A stretch of 64,000 nt of DNA from Flammeovirgaceae bacterium (GCA_013204595.1 JABMNK010000023.1:1-64000), one strand, 5' to 3'. Positions 25,871 to 35,720 are shown, numbered from the stretch's first letter. The notes: generated by a model not told the origin, from the letters alone. Translations and numbers: made by a program.

Positions 25871-26574
25871 AACAAGGGAAACTATATTTAATACCTACCT
25901 ACCTCTCCGAAAGTAATACGCCCAAAAATATCACTATGGCGGTAAAAGAGGTTATTTTGAGTACTAAGCATTATTTGGTAGAAAACATGAGAACGGCCAG
26001 AAGGTTTATATCATCGCTTCAATTGGGTATTGACATCGCATCATTGCATTTTTCGCAGATGGATAAACATGTTGATTCGGAGCAACTCTCCTCTTTATTT
26101 TTGCCCCTTTTGAAGGGTCAAAATATGGGAATTATCTCGGAGGCGGGATTACCCGCTATTGCTGATCCGGGTGCTTTGGCGGTCCATTATGCTCATCAAA
26201 AGGATATCGAAGTAGTGTGCCTAGAAGGAGGCTCTTCCATCATTTTAAGCCTCATTTCCAGCGGGCTCAACGGGCAAAATTTTACTTTTCACGGGTATTT
26301 ACCTATTGACAAAGCGCAGCGAGTCATTAAAATTAAGGAAATGGAAAAAGCATGCAGAATGAGTGGTTACACCCAGTTATTTATGGAAACACCTTATCGA
26401 AATCAGCAGCTACTCAAAGTGTTATTTGAAGTATTAAGCAAGGAAATAATTCTTTACATTGGTGCAGATCTTACGGGGACAACACCCTTTTCAAAGGCCA
26501 AAAAAATAGCGCTATGGAAAAATGAAACGATTCTAATAAATAAGCAGCCAGCCATGTTTGCTATTGGATTTTAG
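25867..26574 (+). CDS. RsmI-family SAM-dependent methyltransferase
   Basis: This is a 235-residue tetrapyrrole-methylase-fold protein. The N-terminal LYLIPTYLSE replaces the canonical LYVVATPIGN of RsmI, and the SAM-binding segment ISEAGLPAIADPG (around 91-103) replaces SDAGTPLISDPG. LEGGSSIILSLISSG and FMETPYRN are typical. RsmI 2'-O-methylates C1402 of 16S rRNA. This sequence is a divergent form found in Bacteroidota and may have another substrate, perhaps with a true RsmI elsewhere. It overlaps the hydrolase gene by 4 bases. Confidence 0.8.
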   Translation: MKQGKLYLIPTYLSESNTPKNITMAVKEVILSTKHYLVENMRTARRFISSLQLGIDIASLHFSQMDKHVDSEQLSSLFLPLLKGQNMGIISEAGLPAIADPGALAVHYAHQKDIEVVCLEGGSSIILSLISSGLNGQNFTFHGYLPIDKAQRVIKIKEMEKACRMSGYTQLFMETPYRNQQLLKVLFEVLSKEIILYIGADLTGTTPFSKAKKIALWKNETILINKQPAMFAIGF

Positions 26575-26652
26575 CGCAATGATTGTGGGAATATTAATTG
26601 TTTGTTCTAATTTCGCCATTATGTATTATCTAACCATTATAAATTTAACATT

Positions 26653-27906
26653 ATGTCCTATTTGTTTACATCCGAATCCGTTTCGGAAGGCCATCCTGAT
26701 AAAGTTGCAGATCAAATTTCAGATGCACTAATTGATCATTTTCTTGCATTTGATAGCACTTCTAAAGTGGCCTGTGAAACCTTGGTAACCACGGGTCTAG
26801 TAATGTTGGCTGGAGAAGTTAAATCTAGTGCTTATCTAGACGTTCAGGAAATAGCAAGAGGGGTAATCGAGAAAATAGGATATACCAAAAGTGAATATCA
26901 GTTTGATTCAAAGTCATGTGCCGTAATATCTGCGATACATGAACAATCTGCGGATATCAATAGAGGGGTGGATCGGGCAGTTCCAGAGGAGCAAGGCGCC
27001 GGAGATCAGGGAATGATGTTTGGTTATGCTACTAAAGAAACCGAAAACCTAATGCCTTTGGCATTGGAATTGTCCCATAGAATTTTGATTGAGTTGGCGG
27101 CATTGAGAAGAGAGAACGAGGAGATAAAATACCTCAGACCTGACGCAAAATCACAGGTGACCATTGAATATAGTGATGACAACAAGCCGCAAAAAATTAC
27201 AGCAATTGTTGTATCTACGCAGCACGATGATTTTGATTCGAACGATGAAGTAATGTTGGCTAAAATTAAGTCTGACATCGTCAATATTCTGATACCAAGA
27301 GTAAAGAAGGGGCTTAATGAATCGTTACAGATCTTGTTTACCAATGACATCAAATATCACATTAATCCTACGGGTAAGTTTGTGATTGGAGGGCCTCATG
27401 GCGATACAGGGCTTACAGGCAGAAAAATCATTGTAGATACTTATGGTGGGAAGGGCGCACATGGGGGAGGCGCTTTTTCGGGTAAGGATCCGTCGAAGGT
27501 CGATCGATCTGCCGCCTATGCGACCAGGCACATAGCTAAAAATATGGTTGCGGCCGGCATCTGTGAGGAGGTTTTGGTGCAGGTTTCTTATGCAATTGGG
27601 GTAGTTGAACCCATGGGGATTTATGTAAACACTTACGGAACCTCTAAGGTGAACTTTAGTGATGGGGAGATCGCAAATAAAATTGAAAAAATATTTGATA
27701 TGCGGCCGATGGCTATTGAGAAAAGGTTGAAATTGAGGAGTCCTATTTATTCAGAAACGGCGGCTTATGGTCATATGGGAAGAAAGGCTGAAATCAAAAC
27801 TATTACCTTCAAATCAGGAAATCAGGAAGTTACCAAGGAAGTAGAGACGTTTACCTGGGAAAAATTAGATTATGTTGACCAGGTAAAAGAAGCTTTTGGA
27901 ATTTAA
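26653..27906 (+). CDS. metK: S-adenosylmethionine synthetase
   Basis: This 417-residue enzyme makes SAM from methionine and ATP. Motifs include [21 protein letters not shown] opening (read in parts), [12 protein letters not shown] (adenine-binding), [14 protein letters not shown], and [19 protein letters not shown]. It is somewhat longer than the E. coli enzyme because of an insert near residues 155-185, common in Bacteroidota. The 78-base upstream gap contains no SAM riboswitch that I can see; TAATTTCG in it is one mismatch from a -7 box. It may be co-transcribed with the RsmI-like gene. Confidence 0.97.
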   Translation: MSYLFTSESVSEGHPDKVADQISDALIDHFLAFDSTSKVACETLVTTGLVMLAGEVKSSAYLDVQEIARGVIEKIGYTKSEYQFDSKSCAVISAIHEQSADINRGVDRAVPEEQGAGDQGMMFGYATKETENLMPLALELSHRILIELAALRRENEEIKYLRPDAKSQVTIEYSDDNKPQKITAIVVSTQHDDFDSNDEVMLAKIKSDIVNILIPRVKKGLNESLQILFTNDIKYHINPTGKFVIGGPHGDTGLTGRKIIVDTYGGKGAHGGGAFSGKDPSKVDRSAAYATRHIAKNMVAAGICEEVLVQVSYAIGVVEPMGIYVNTYGTSKVNFSDGEIANKIEKIFDMRPMAIEKRLKLRSPIYSETAAYGHMGRKAEIKTITFKSGNQEVTKEVETFTWEKLDYVDQVKEAFGI

Positions 27907-27953
27907 TTTGGGCTATTTTATTAGAATCATGAATTAGCAATTAGCGGGGGATA

Positions 27954-28004
27954 CCAGGAAACAAAAAAAGCAGATCAATTTGATCTGCTTTTTTTGTTTC
28001 CTGG
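27954..28004. terminator. long bidirectional terminator, perfect 25-bp arms
   Basis: The two arms 27954-27978 and 27980-28004 are perfect reverse complements with one base between them. The core is an A7-GCAGATC ... GATCTGC-T7 hairpin, which acts as an intrinsic terminator on both strands. It lies exactly between convergent metK and infB. The outer CCAGGAAAC / GTTTCCTGG arms extend the stem well beyond a usual terminator. Confidence 0.93.
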
Positions 28005-28017
28005 TTAAATAGAATTT

Positions 28018-30813
28018 TTAAAGGGATCGTTTGATTTCTCTTAATTCGAATCCTTCTATAATGTCACCGTCTATAATGTCATTGAAGTTCTTGATGCTAA
28101 GACCGCATTCATAACTTTTCTTGACTTCTTGAACATCATCCTTGAAGCGCTTTAACTGGTTAATATTACCCGAATGGACGACAATACCGTCTCGGATTAA
28201 TCTAACCTGATTGGTTCTTTTTACAAATCCTTCAGTAACATAACAACCAGCAACTGTGCCAACTTTGGATATTTTAAAGACTTCTCGAACTTCAATATTT
28301 CCAGTAATAAATTCTTGAACGGTTGGCGCAAGCATCCCTTCCATGGCATCCTTAACGTCGTTAATTGCATCGTAAATGATTGAGTACAACCTGATTTCTA
28401 TTTCCTCATTTTCGGCAACCTTACGAGCCGCACTTGAAGGCCTTACCTGAAACCCAACGATCACGGCGTCTGATGCAGAAGCCAATAACACATCAGATTC
28501 TGAAATTTGACCTACTCCTTTGTGGATGATATTAACTTGAACTTCATTGGTTGAAAGTTTTAGCAATGAATCTGAAAGGGCTTCAATCGATCCGTCCACA
28601 TCACCTTTGACAATAATATTGAGTTCTTTAAAGGAGCCTATGGCCAATCTTCTACCAATTTCGTCTAATGTAATATGTTTTTTAGCTCGAACAGATTGCT
28701 CTCTTTGGATAATTTGACGTTTATTAGCTACCTCGCGTGCTTCGCGGTCAGAGTCCATGACGTTGAACTTATCACCAGCTTGAGGGGCCCCGTCTAACCC
28801 AAGAACCATGGTAGGTGTCGCCGGCCCGACTTCTTTCATCTTGTTGCCTCGATGGTCAAACAGAGCCTTCACTTTTCCAAAATAGGAACCAGCAAGCAAT
28901 ACATCCCCAACTTTTAAGGTGCCATTTTCAACCATAATAGTGGTCATGTAACCACGACCTTTATCGAGACTAGCTTCGATGACCGTACCAATTGCAGATT
29001 TGTTGGGATTGGCGGTCAACTCTAAAAGCTCTGCTTCTAGTAATACTTTTTCCAACAACTCATCAATACCCTCCCCTGTTTTGGCTGATACCGCTTGACA
29101 TTGGTATTTTCCACCCCAATCTTCTACTAAGATATTCATAGTAGAAAGGGATTCCTTGATTTTGTCGACATTGGCATTGGGTCTATCAATCTTATTGATG
29201 GCGATCACAATGGGAACACCAGCCACTTGGGCATGATTAATAGCCTCCTTTGTTTGAGGCATGACGTCGTCGTCGGCAGCAACCACTATGATGACAATAT
29301 CTGTTATTTTGGCTCCTCTAGCGCGCATGGCCGTAAAGGCTTCGTGTCCTGGCGTATCTAAGAAAGCCACTTTTTTGCCAGTATTGGTCATTACATCGTA
29401 GGCGCCAATGTGCTGAGTGATACCTCCGGCTTCACCTTCTGTTACTTTTGAATTTCTGATAAAGTCGAGTAAGGAGGTTTTTCCGTGATCAACATGACCC
29501 ATAATAGTGACAATTGGCGCACGATTTACTAAGTCTTTTTCATCATCCTCTTCTTCTACAATATTGATCCCCTCTTCGGTAGAGGTAAAGGTGACGTCAA
29601 ATCCAAACTCATCTGCGATAACCATTATTGTTTCGGCATCAAGTCGCTGGTTAATGGAGACAAACATGCCTAAACTCATACAGGTCGAAATAACTTGATT
29701 GATGGTGACATCCATCAGTGAAGCCAAATCACTTGCAGATATGAATTCAGTCACTTTAAGTGTTTTATCATCTTCTGCCTGTTGGATGATTTTTTCTTCT
29801 TCTTCCTCTGCTTTTGCTGAGCGTTTTTCTTTTCGGTATTTAGACCTATTGGCTGTTACTCCTTTTGTACCGCCACCACTTAGTTTGGCAAGAGTAGATT
29901 TAATTTTATCCTGAATTTCCTTATCGGTGAGTTCTTCGGTTTTACGTAGGTCCCTGCCTCGGGTTCTATCGGTAGTAGGAGCAGGGGGCCTTGCGCCTTG
30001 CGCCAAAGGGGCCCTAACAGCCGGCGGCTCATTATTGGGGATTCTTTTTCTAGGTCTTTTTTTTCTGTCTTTATTTTGATCTGAAGAGGCGATAAGTTTT
30101 TCTTTTTTCTTCTCAACGGGCAATTCAATTTTACCTATAACTTTTAGTCCCTGTAATGCATCGGCTTTTGCCTTAATGGTTTCAGCTTCTTTAGGGGCCG
30201 CTACTACAGGAGGCATTTTTTTCTCAACCGGACGGCTTATTGTTGGAGGTTCTTGGAGTGGAGGTTCTTGGGGTATTTTTTCTTCAATGATGGGACTTAA
30301 AGAGGGAGCAGGTTCAGGCACCACTAATAAGGGTTTCTCTTCTTGCTCCGGTGAAGCTGGTTCTTCGATCACTGCAGCTACAGGAGGTTTTGGAATTTTA
30401 GGAGAACCTTTTTTATTGGCTTCGAGATCAATTTTACCAATCACCTTGGTTCCTTCTAATTTGGGTTTGGAAATTAAATGATCTGCGGAGGAGCTAACGG
30501 GATTATCCAGATCTTCGGTTAAATTATCCTTGATGAGCATACGATCTTCCTCAATTGAAGAAGGTTCCTTAATTTCATGTACGGCCTGCTTGATCACAAA
30601 GTCCTCCTCATGTCTGCCTCCTATAGTAAGACCAGAAGCCTCCTCTTTATCCATAGCTGAGGAGGCATATTCTTTTGATAAAAGAATAAACTGTTCCTCA
30701 GTTATTTTTGAGTTGGGATTACTATCGACCTCAAATCCTTTAAGCGTAAGGAAATCGATAATCGTAGAACTTCCTACGTTTAATTTTCTGGCAACTTGAC
30801 TTAGTCTATGCAT
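28018..30813 (-). CDS. infB: translation initiation factor IF-2
   Basis: This 931-residue GTPase delivers initiator tRNA to the ribosome. The N-terminus has the small IF2N domain ([20 protein letters not shown]), followed by a long low-complexity, Pro/Glu/Lys-rich linker (about residues 60-350) that twice repeats a KVIGKI(D/E)L motif. The GTPase has G1 GHVDHGKT near 438-445, G3 DTPGHEAF and G4 NKIDRP, then the C-terminal domains. It is the last gene of rimP-nusA-infB and ends at the strong terminator. Confidence 0.97.
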   Translation of the reverse strand: MHRLSQVARKLNVGSSTIIDFLTLKGFEVDSNPNSKITEEQFILLSKEYASSAMDKEEASGLTIGGRHEEDFVIKQAVHEIKEPSSIEEDRMLIKDNLTEDLDNPVSSSADHLISKPKLEGTKVIGKIDLEANKKGSPKIPKPPVAAVIEEPASPEQEEKPLLVVPEPAPSLSPIIEEKIPQEPPLQEPPTISRPVEKKMPPVVAAPKEAETIKAKADALQGLKVIGKIELPVEKKKEKLIASSDQNKDRKKRPRKRIPNNEPPAVRAPLAQGARPPAPTTDRTRGRDLRKTEELTDKEIQDKIKSTLAKLSGGGTKGVTANRSKYRKEKRSAKAEEEEEKIIQQAEDDKTLKVTEFISASDLASLMDVTINQVISTCMSLGMFVSINQRLDAETIMVIADEFGFDVTFTSTEEGINIVEEEDDEKDLVNRAPIVTIMGHVDHGKTSLLDFIRNSKVTEGEAGGITQHIGAYDVMTNTGKKVAFLDTPGHEAFTAMRARGAKITDIVIIVVAADDDVMPQTKEAINHAQVAGVPIVIAINKIDRPNANVDKIKESLSTMNILVEDWGGKYQCQAVSAKTGEGIDELLEKVLLEAELLELTANPNKSAIGTVIEASLDKGRGYMTTIMVENGTLKVGDVLLAGSYFGKVKALFDHRGNKMKEVGPATPTMVLGLDGAPQAGDKFNVMDSDREAREVANKRQIIQREQSVRAKKHITLDEIGRRLAIGSFKELNIIVKGDVDGSIEALSDSLLKLSTNEVQVNIIHKGVGQISESDVLLASASDAVIVGFQVRPSSAARKVAENEEIEIRLYSIIYDAINDVKDAMEGMLAPTVQEFITGNIEVREVFKISKVGTVAGCYVTEGFVKRTNQVRLIRDGIVVHSGNINQLKRFKDDVQEVKKSYECGLSIKNFNDIIDGDIIEGFELREIKRSL

Positions 30814-30833
30814 CCTAGCTTCTACTTCTTATT

Positions 30834-32075
30834 TTATTCAAATTCTTGTGAAAGAACCCTCAATACACTATCAATTGTCTCTTCTTCTAAATCGGTTCGC
30901 CTGACCATGTCTTCGCGACCCAATCTTAAGACACTCTTGGCGGTATCTAATCCGATTTTTTTCAACTCATCAATGACCCAGCTTTCGATTTCATCAGAAA
31001 ATTCGTCCAAGTCTACATCCTCATCTTCAATTGAGCCGAGCTCCCGGAAGACATCAATTTCGTATTCAACCAATCTGCTAGCTAATTTAATATTCTGCCC
31101 ACCCTTTCCAATGGCCAAAGAAACTTGGTCTGGTTTTAAATAAACAGAAACGCGCTTCGATCCCTCTTCTATTTTCATACTCAAAATCTTTGCAGGACTA
31201 AGGGCTCTAGAGATATACAATTCTAGATTATCTGTAAAGTTAATTACATCAATGTTTTCGTTTTGTAATTCTCTTACAATAGAATGAATTCTTGAGCCTT
31301 TCATGCCCACACATGCCCCGACAGGATCGATGCGATCATCATAAGATTCGACGGAGACTTTGGCCCTTTCCCCAGGTTCTCGGACGACGCGTTTAATTGT
31401 AATGAGACCATCATAGACTTCAGGGACTTCACTTTCAAACAATCGCTCCAAAAACGTAGGGGAAGTTCTTGATAAGATAATCCTAGGGTTTCCGTTGTGC
31501 ATTTCAACACGATGTACGATTGCCCTTACTGAATCTCCTTTTCGATAGCGGTCTTTGGAAATTTGATCGATCTTTGGCAAGTTGAGTTCGTTACCTTCAC
31601 CATCAATTAATAAAACTTCTCGGCTGAGGATTTGATACACTTCACCCGTAATGATTTCTCCAACAAGTTCTTTGTATTTTTGAAAAAGAAGATCTTTTTC
31701 TAAGTCTTTTATTTTTTGAATTAATGTTTGACGTGCCGTCATTACCGCTCTTCTGCCGAAATCGATTAATTTGATTTCTTCTGCAACTTCTTCCCCGATC
31801 TCGAAATCAGGCTCTATTTTCTGTGCGTCAGAGAGACAGATTTTGTCATGATCCCAAATGTCTTCTGAGTTGTCATCAACAATTTCACGAAACCTCCATA
31901 TCTCAAGATCTCCTTTATCTGTATTGATGATAATATCAAAGTTATCATCATCTTTGTATTTTTTACGAATCATGGTCCTAAACACATCTTCTAGGATCCT
32001 TATCATGGTTGGCCGATCGATATTTTTATTTCTCGCAAAATCGGCAAATGAATCAATTAATATTCCAGCTTCCAT
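30834..32075 (-). CDS. nusA: transcription termination/antitermination protein NusA
   Basis: This 413-residue protein binds RNA polymerase and controls pausing and termination. The N-terminal domain (about 1-125) is followed by S1 (about 130-200), then KH1 and KH2: DPVGACVGMKGSRIHSIVREL and VSLAIGKGGQNIKLASRL. A short acidic C-terminal domain follows (FSDEIESWVIDELKKIGLDT in part). It is 3 bases downstream of rimP and 20 upstream of infB. NusA is known to control its own operon in enterobacteria, which is relevant to the hairpin in the rimP leader. Confidence 0.96.
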   Translation of the reverse strand: MEAGILIDSFADFARNKNIDRPTMIRILEDVFRTMIRKKYKDDDNFDIIINTDKGDLEIWRFREIVDDNSEDIWDHDKICLSDAQKIEPDFEIGEEVAEEIKLIDFGRRAVMTARQTLIQKIKDLEKDLLFQKYKELVGEIITGEVYQILSREVLLIDGEGNELNLPKIDQISKDRYRKGDSVRAIVHRVEMHNGNPRIILSRTSPTFLERLFESEVPEVYDGLITIKRVVREPGERAKVSVESYDDRIDPVGACVGMKGSRIHSIVRELQNENIDVINFTDNLELYISRALSPAKILSMKIEEGSKRVSVYLKPDQVSLAIGKGGQNIKLASRLVEYEIDVFRELGSIEDEDVDLDEFSDEIESWVIDELKKIGLDTAKSVLRLGREDMVRRTDLEEETIDSVLRVLSQEFE

Positions 32076-32078
32076 TTT

Positions 32079-32531
32079 TTAATTAAATGATATTAATATT
32101 TTCGCTTTTTTTATTTCTTCCAAAAGCATGGTTTCGTCAGTATCTCCAAGGGAAACCACGATTTTTTTTTCATCAACGATCGATTTAAGGATTCCGTCAA
32201 AAGTTTTTCCTTCCAAAGATTCGATCTGAAGTCTTCTTCCAATATTTTTTTGATACTGTCGCAATTTCGAAAGTGGTCTATCGATCCCAGGCGAGGATAC
32301 TTCAAGATTATATTTTCCTTCTATAAGCTCAAGCTCTTCAATTTTTATCGATAGTTTGCGGCTGACCATAGAACAACTTTCTATTGAAAGGCCAGATTCA
32401 CTATCAATAAGCACTAAAACACGTTGATTTCCGTCTGTTCCAGAAATCAATAACTCAATCAAAAATAATTCCGGAAAGTCCGAAATGATCTCTTCTGTGA
32501 GGTCTGTTAACTTTTGTGCTAAATTGGTCAT
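32079..32531 (-). CDS. rimP: ribosome maturation factor RimP
   Basis: This 150-residue protein helps 30S subunit maturation. The N-terminal alpha-beta domain ends in the family motif YNLEVSSPGIDRPL (about 99-112), followed by the small SH3-like C-terminal domain. It is the first gene of rimP-nusA-infB, with a strong promoter and a terminator-like hairpin directly upstream. Confidence 0.95.
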   Translation of the reverse strand: MTNLAQKLTDLTEEIISDFPELFLIELLISGTDGNQRVLVLIDSESGLSIESCSMVSRKLSIKIEELELIEGKYNLEVSSPGIDRPLSKLRQYQKNIGRRLQIESLEGKTFDGILKSIVDEKKIVVSLGDTDETMLLEEIKKAKILISFN

Positions 32532-32546
32532 TAACTATTTTAATAA

Positions 32547-32572
32547 AAAGAGGGGACTCATGTCCCCTCTTT
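32547..32572 (-). terminator. intrinsic-terminator hairpin in the rimP leader (candidate attenuator)
   Basis: AAAGAGGGGAC / GTCCCCTCTTT is a perfect 11-bp stem with a 4-base loop. On the minus strand it is followed by a T-tract (TTTTTATTA), the layout of an intrinsic terminator, and it lies about 15 bases before the rimP ATG and 20 bases after a consensus promoter. Neighbouring genes rimP and cysS point away from each other, so no gene ends here. The natural reading is a leader attenuator that limits rimP-nusA-infB transcription. Confidence 0.8.
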
Positions 32573-32592
32573 GCCTTTTGTTTATTATTCTA

Positions 32593-32623
32593 CAAAGCTA
32601 ATTCAAAAAAAATTCAATTCAAA
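32593..32623 (-). promoter_or_regulatory. Bacteroidota consensus promoter of rimP-nusA-infB
   Basis: On the minus strand TTTG (32620-32623), a 19-base spacer, and TAGCTTTG (32593-32600) match the -33 TTTG and -7 TAnnTTTG consensus exactly. Transcription would start about 15 bases before the leader hairpin. The other part of this 150-base divergent region, toward cysS, shows only a weak TACATTTT box. Confidence 0.78.
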
Positions 32624-32684
32624 TTCCATTGTTTATAAAAGCATTCCTACATTTTTGCTAACATAAATCATTTTGATAGTTGCT

Positions 32685-34169
32685 ATGATAGGAAAACTTA
32701 GGCTTACCAATTCCCTAACTCGTAAAAAGGAGGTATTTGAGCCCATTGAAGCACCCAATGTTGGTATGTATGTTTGTGGGCCAACCGTTTATAGCGACGT
32801 TCATCTTGGCAACGTTCGCACCTTTCTCAGTTTTGACGTGATCAATAGGTACCTCAAATTTTTGGGATATAAGGTTCGATATGTTCGCAACATCACAGAT
32901 GTGGGGCATCTTTTGGATTCAGGAGAAGATAAAATTTCGAAAAAGGCACTTCTGGATCAATTAGAGCCAATGGAAATTGTCCAAAAATACACGAATGATT
33001 TTCATGAGGTGATGGCTACTTTCAATGCCCTACCTCCAGACATCGAGCCTTCGGCAATTGGCCATCTTATGGAGCAAATCGAAATGATCGAGGTTCTTAT
33101 AGATCGCGGATTTGCCTATGTGTCAAACGGTTCGGTGTATTTCGACATCGATAAATACAATGAGACTCAAGAATACGGAAAATTAAGCGGGCGCAAAATA
33201 GAGGATTTAATCAATCAAACCAGGTTCTTGGATGGTCAAGAAGATAAACGAAATCCATTGGATTTTGCTTTGTGGAAAAATGCCTCCCCTGAACACATCA
33301 TGAGATGGAAAACCAAATGGGGGGAAGGTTTTCCGGGCTGGCATTTGGAATGCTCTGTCATGAGCACTAAGTATTTGGGTAGCCAATTTGATATTCATGG
33401 AGGTGGAATGGATCTTAAATTTCCTCATCATGATTGCGAAATCGCACAATGCGTGGGCGTGTCAGATCAAATGCCAGCCAAATATTGGTTACATACCAAT
33501 ATGTTAACCGTTAATGGACAAAAGATGTCGAAATCGCTAGGGAATTCATTTTTGCCGGGGCAATTGATTTCCGGGGATCATGAGTTGCTTGATCGGGGGT
33601 ATAGCCCGATGTCCATTAGATTTTTTATGCTTCAATCCCATTACGCAAGTACCTTGGACTTTTCCAATGAGGCATTAAACGCCGCTGTCAAGGGATATAC
33701 CAAATTGGCCAATGGTATAAGGATATTGAAGGAGCTAGAATACCCCGAAGCGCAGTTGCAAACATTAAATGCTAATCAGGGGGCGCAAATACATAAGATG
33801 TGCGACGATTGTCATCATGCTATGAATGATGATTTCAATACGGCATTGACGATTGGCCATATTTTTAATTTATTGAAAAAAGTCAATTCCTTTCATTCAG
33901 GTCAAATTGATCTATCTGAGATTGATTTGGAGACATTTTTGAGAATGAAAGAAACCTTGCTGACGTTTACTGAAGACATTCTTGGCATCAGACCTGAAAC
34001 CAACCTGAATGGAGAAAATTTGCTCAATATTTTGCTTCAGGACTACGCCCAAGCAAAAATTGCCAAAGATTACCAGAGAGTCGATTATCTCAGGAGTCGA
34101 CTTAAAGAAGAAGGGATCACCATCAAGGATATGAAAGATGCCGTTGGCTGGGCCTATAGCGAGCAGTAA
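32685..34169 (+). CDS. cysS: cysteinyl-tRNA synthetase
   Basis: This is a class I aminoacyl-tRNA synthetase of 494 residues. The zinc-site Cys and HIGH-like motif are in YVCGPTVYSDVHLGNVR, further zinc ligands in WHLECSVMS and HHDCEIAQ, and the KMSKS loop is QKMSKSLGN. The anticodon-binding domain follows. I start at the ATG at 32685 (MIGKLRLTNS); a TTG four codons upstream is less likely. It is alone on its strand and converges with hpf, 11 bases apart. Confidence 0.95.
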   Translation: MIGKLRLTNSLTRKKEVFEPIEAPNVGMYVCGPTVYSDVHLGNVRTFLSFDVINRYLKFLGYKVRYVRNITDVGHLLDSGEDKISKKALLDQLEPMEIVQKYTNDFHEVMATFNALPPDIEPSAIGHLMEQIEMIEVLIDRGFAYVSNGSVYFDIDKYNETQEYGKLSGRKIEDLINQTRFLDGQEDKRNPLDFALWKNASPEHIMRWKTKWGEGFPGWHLECSVMSTKYLGSQFDIHGGGMDLKFPHHDCEIAQCVGVSDQMPAKYWLHTNMLTVNGQKMSKSLGNSFLPGQLISGDHELLDRGYSPMSIRFFMLQSHYASTLDFSNEALNAAVKGYTKLANGIRILKELEYPEAQLQTLNANQGAQIHKMCDDCHHAMNDDFNTALTIGHIFNLLKKVNSFHSGQIDLSEIDLETFLRMKETLLTFTEDILGIRPETNLNGENLLNILLQDYAQAKIAKDYQRVDYLRSRLKEEGITIKDMKDAVGWAYSEQ

Positions 34170-34180
34170 ATAGTGCAAAT

Positions 34181-34486
34181 TTAATGATTAAACGCATTTT
34201 TTTTTTCTTTGAACTTTTTGATTTGTCGTCTCAACGCCTCGGCAGCTTCATCCGCCCCTACCTCAAATGACTTGGCTTTTTCTTTTACGAAAAGCTGGTC
34301 ACCTGGTATGTTGAGCTTGATTTCTACCACCTTGTTTGCTCTCGCGTCGTCATGATCGATTCTTAAAAAAACTTCTGCATCGATGATTCGGTCGTAAAAA
34401 GTTTCTAGCTTATTTAATTTCTTTTTGATAATATCGATCAATTTGTAATCTGCATCGAACCGGATAGAATGTATTTGAAGCTTCAT
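34181..34486 (-). CDS. hpf: ribosome hibernation promoting factor, short form
   Basis: This is a 101-residue HPF/RaiA-family protein that binds the 30S decoding centre in resting cells. Pattern: QIHSIRFDADYKLIDIIKKKLNKLE, then FLRIDHDDARANKVVEIKLNIPG. No C-terminal dimerisation domain is present, so it is the short form. It is the third gene of rpsU-xerC-hpf, an order conserved in Bacteroidota, where tuf often follows; here it ends instead against cysS. Confidence 0.88.
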   Translation of the reverse strand: MKLQIHSIRFDADYKLIDIIKKKLNKLETFYDRIIDAEVFLRIDHDDARANKVVEIKLNIPGDQLFVKEKAKSFEVGADEAAEALRRQIKKFKEKKNAFNH

Positions 34487-34511
34487 ATGAATTATAGTTT
34501 AGATGAATAAT

Positions 34512-35393
34512 TTATGCTTTAGGATGGGCTTGATCAAATGTTTTTTTCAGCTTTTCCATTGAATTATGTGTGTATACTTGAGTTGCCGCAAGGCTTGAAT
34601 GCCCAAGTAAATCTTTTACTGCATTGAGTTCTGCCCCTCGGTCTAGTAGATGTGTGGCGAAGGTATGACGCAGCACGTGTGGGCTCTTCTTTTTTTGGGA
34701 GGTGACTTGACTTAGGTATTTTTTGACCAAGCGATAAACAAACATTGGATACATTTTTTTGTTTTGGTCCGTGACAAATAAGAAATGACGGGCGTCATGT
34801 TCCATTTCTTGCTTTAATAAGACAAAAGCCGCCATGGATTTCAGGACATATTCATTTAGGGGAATAATCCTTTCTTTGTTGCGTTTACCCAAAACCTTAA
34901 GGGTACCATCATAGTAGTTGACGTCTTGTCCTTTGAGGTTGATAAGCTCAGTTAAACGCATGCCAGACGCATACAGTAGCTCGATGACCAGTTGGTCCCT
35001 AATCCCTGAAAAATTATTTGCGTACCCAATATTGTCCAACAGATTGACCATTTCGGTTACCCGAAGGAAAGAGGGAAGATTTTTTTTGGTTTTGAGTGGT
35101 TTGATCCGAGAGGCAGGGTTTTTTGTAAGAAGTTCCCTCGAAGTTAGAAATTTGAAATAAGATTTGAGAGTTGCAATTTTTCGATTGACAGAGACAGGGG
35201 TAAGTTCTCGTTCCAATAAGGAAACTACCCAAGCCCTCAAATGTGCATGAATGATTTCTTGCTCATCTGAAATTTGAAAATTGCTAAATAGATAATTAAA
35301 AAATTGGTCTAGATCCTCTCTGTAGGCCAACAAGGTATGTTGGCTATATCGTTTTTCGTAGGTAAGATATTTTATGAACTGATCTATCATCAA
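34512..35393 (-). CDS. XerC/D-type tyrosine recombinase
   Basis: This 293-residue tyrosine recombinase probably resolves chromosome dimers at dif. The N-terminal SAM-like domain (about 1-90) has YLTYEKRYSQHTLLAYREDL. The catalytic residues are visible: Arg in YASGMRLTELI, HVLRHTFATHLL (His, Arg), LGHSSLAATQVYTH (His, Tyr nucleophile). Its place between rpsU and hpf is a fixed housekeeping locus, so it is not an integrase of a mobile element. Whether to call it XerC or XerD cannot be decided from this window. Confidence 0.92.
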   Translation of the reverse strand: MMIDQFIKYLTYEKRYSQHTLLAYREDLDQFFNYLFSNFQISDEQEIIHAHLRAWVVSLLERELTPVSVNRKIATLKSYFKFLTSRELLTKNPASRIKPLKTKKNLPSFLRVTEMVNLLDNIGYANNFSGIRDQLVIELLYASGMRLTELINLKGQDVNYYDGTLKVLGKRNKERIIPLNEYVLKSMAAFVLLKQEMEHDARHFLFVTDQNKKMYPMFVYRLVKKYLSQVTSQKKKSPHVLRHTFATHLLDRGAELNAVKDLLGHSSLAATQVYTHNSMEKLKKTFDQAHPKA

Positions 35394-35468
35394 GCGGTTC
35401 CTGTGCTTGACAGGAAATCTAAACCTAACTTAATGCATTTTGATCAATAATTGCGAAGTTTCGTGCAA

Positions 35469-35663
35469 TTATTTTGATTCGTTGTCGCGTAATTTTTGGA
35501 TATAAGCTGCTTTTTTCACTTGCTCTCTTCTCACAATGGAAGGTTTGGTGAAAAAAGTTCTTGCGCGGAGTTCTCTTAAGGCACCTGTTTTTTCAAATTT
35601 CTTTTTGAACCTTTTGAGTGCTCTGTCGATCGACTCGTTATCCTTAATACTGATTACAATCAT
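35469..35663 (-). CDS. rpsU: 30S ribosomal protein S21
   Basis: This is a 64-residue basic ribosomal protein with the bS21 pattern IDRALKRFKKKFEKTGALRELR. It is the first gene of the rpsU-xerC-hpf operon. A perfect consensus promoter lies about 30 bases upstream. The Bacteroidota ribosome is known to use S21 in blocking the anti-Shine-Dalgarno end, which fits the few Shine-Dalgarno sequences seen here. Confidence 0.95.
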   Translation of the reverse strand: MIVISIKDNESIDRALKRFKKKFEKTGALRELRARTFFTKPSIVRREQVKKAAYIQKLRDNESK

Positions 35664-35690
35664 AATACTACTTTAGTTACTATAGGGGCG

Positions 35691-35720
35691 CAAATATATC
35701 AACTTTAATAGTTATCCAAA
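35691..35720 (-). promoter_or_regulatory. Bacteroidota consensus promoter of rpsU
   Basis: The minus strand has TTTG (35717-35720), an 18-base spacer, and TATATTTG (35691-35698), matching both consensus elements exactly. This places transcription start about 20 bases before the rpsU ATG. Confidence 0.8.

Noticed and set aside
26575..26652. SAM riboswitch before metK
   Set aside because: The 78-base gap is too short and has none of the conserved SAM-I core or its terminator.
30245..30275. Short tandem repeat in infB
   Set aside because: The duplicated GGAGGTTCTTGG-like unit falls in the proline/glutamate-rich linker of IF-2, which is known to be repetitive.
29699..30799. Several Ser-rich plus-strand frames opposite infB
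   Set aside because: They are the reverse complement of the Glu/Lys-rich linker of IF-2 and have no gene-like features.
34512..35393. Integrase of a mobile element
   Set aside because: The tyrosine recombinase lies in the housekeeping rpsU-xerC-hpf operon with no attachment repeats or cargo genes beside it.
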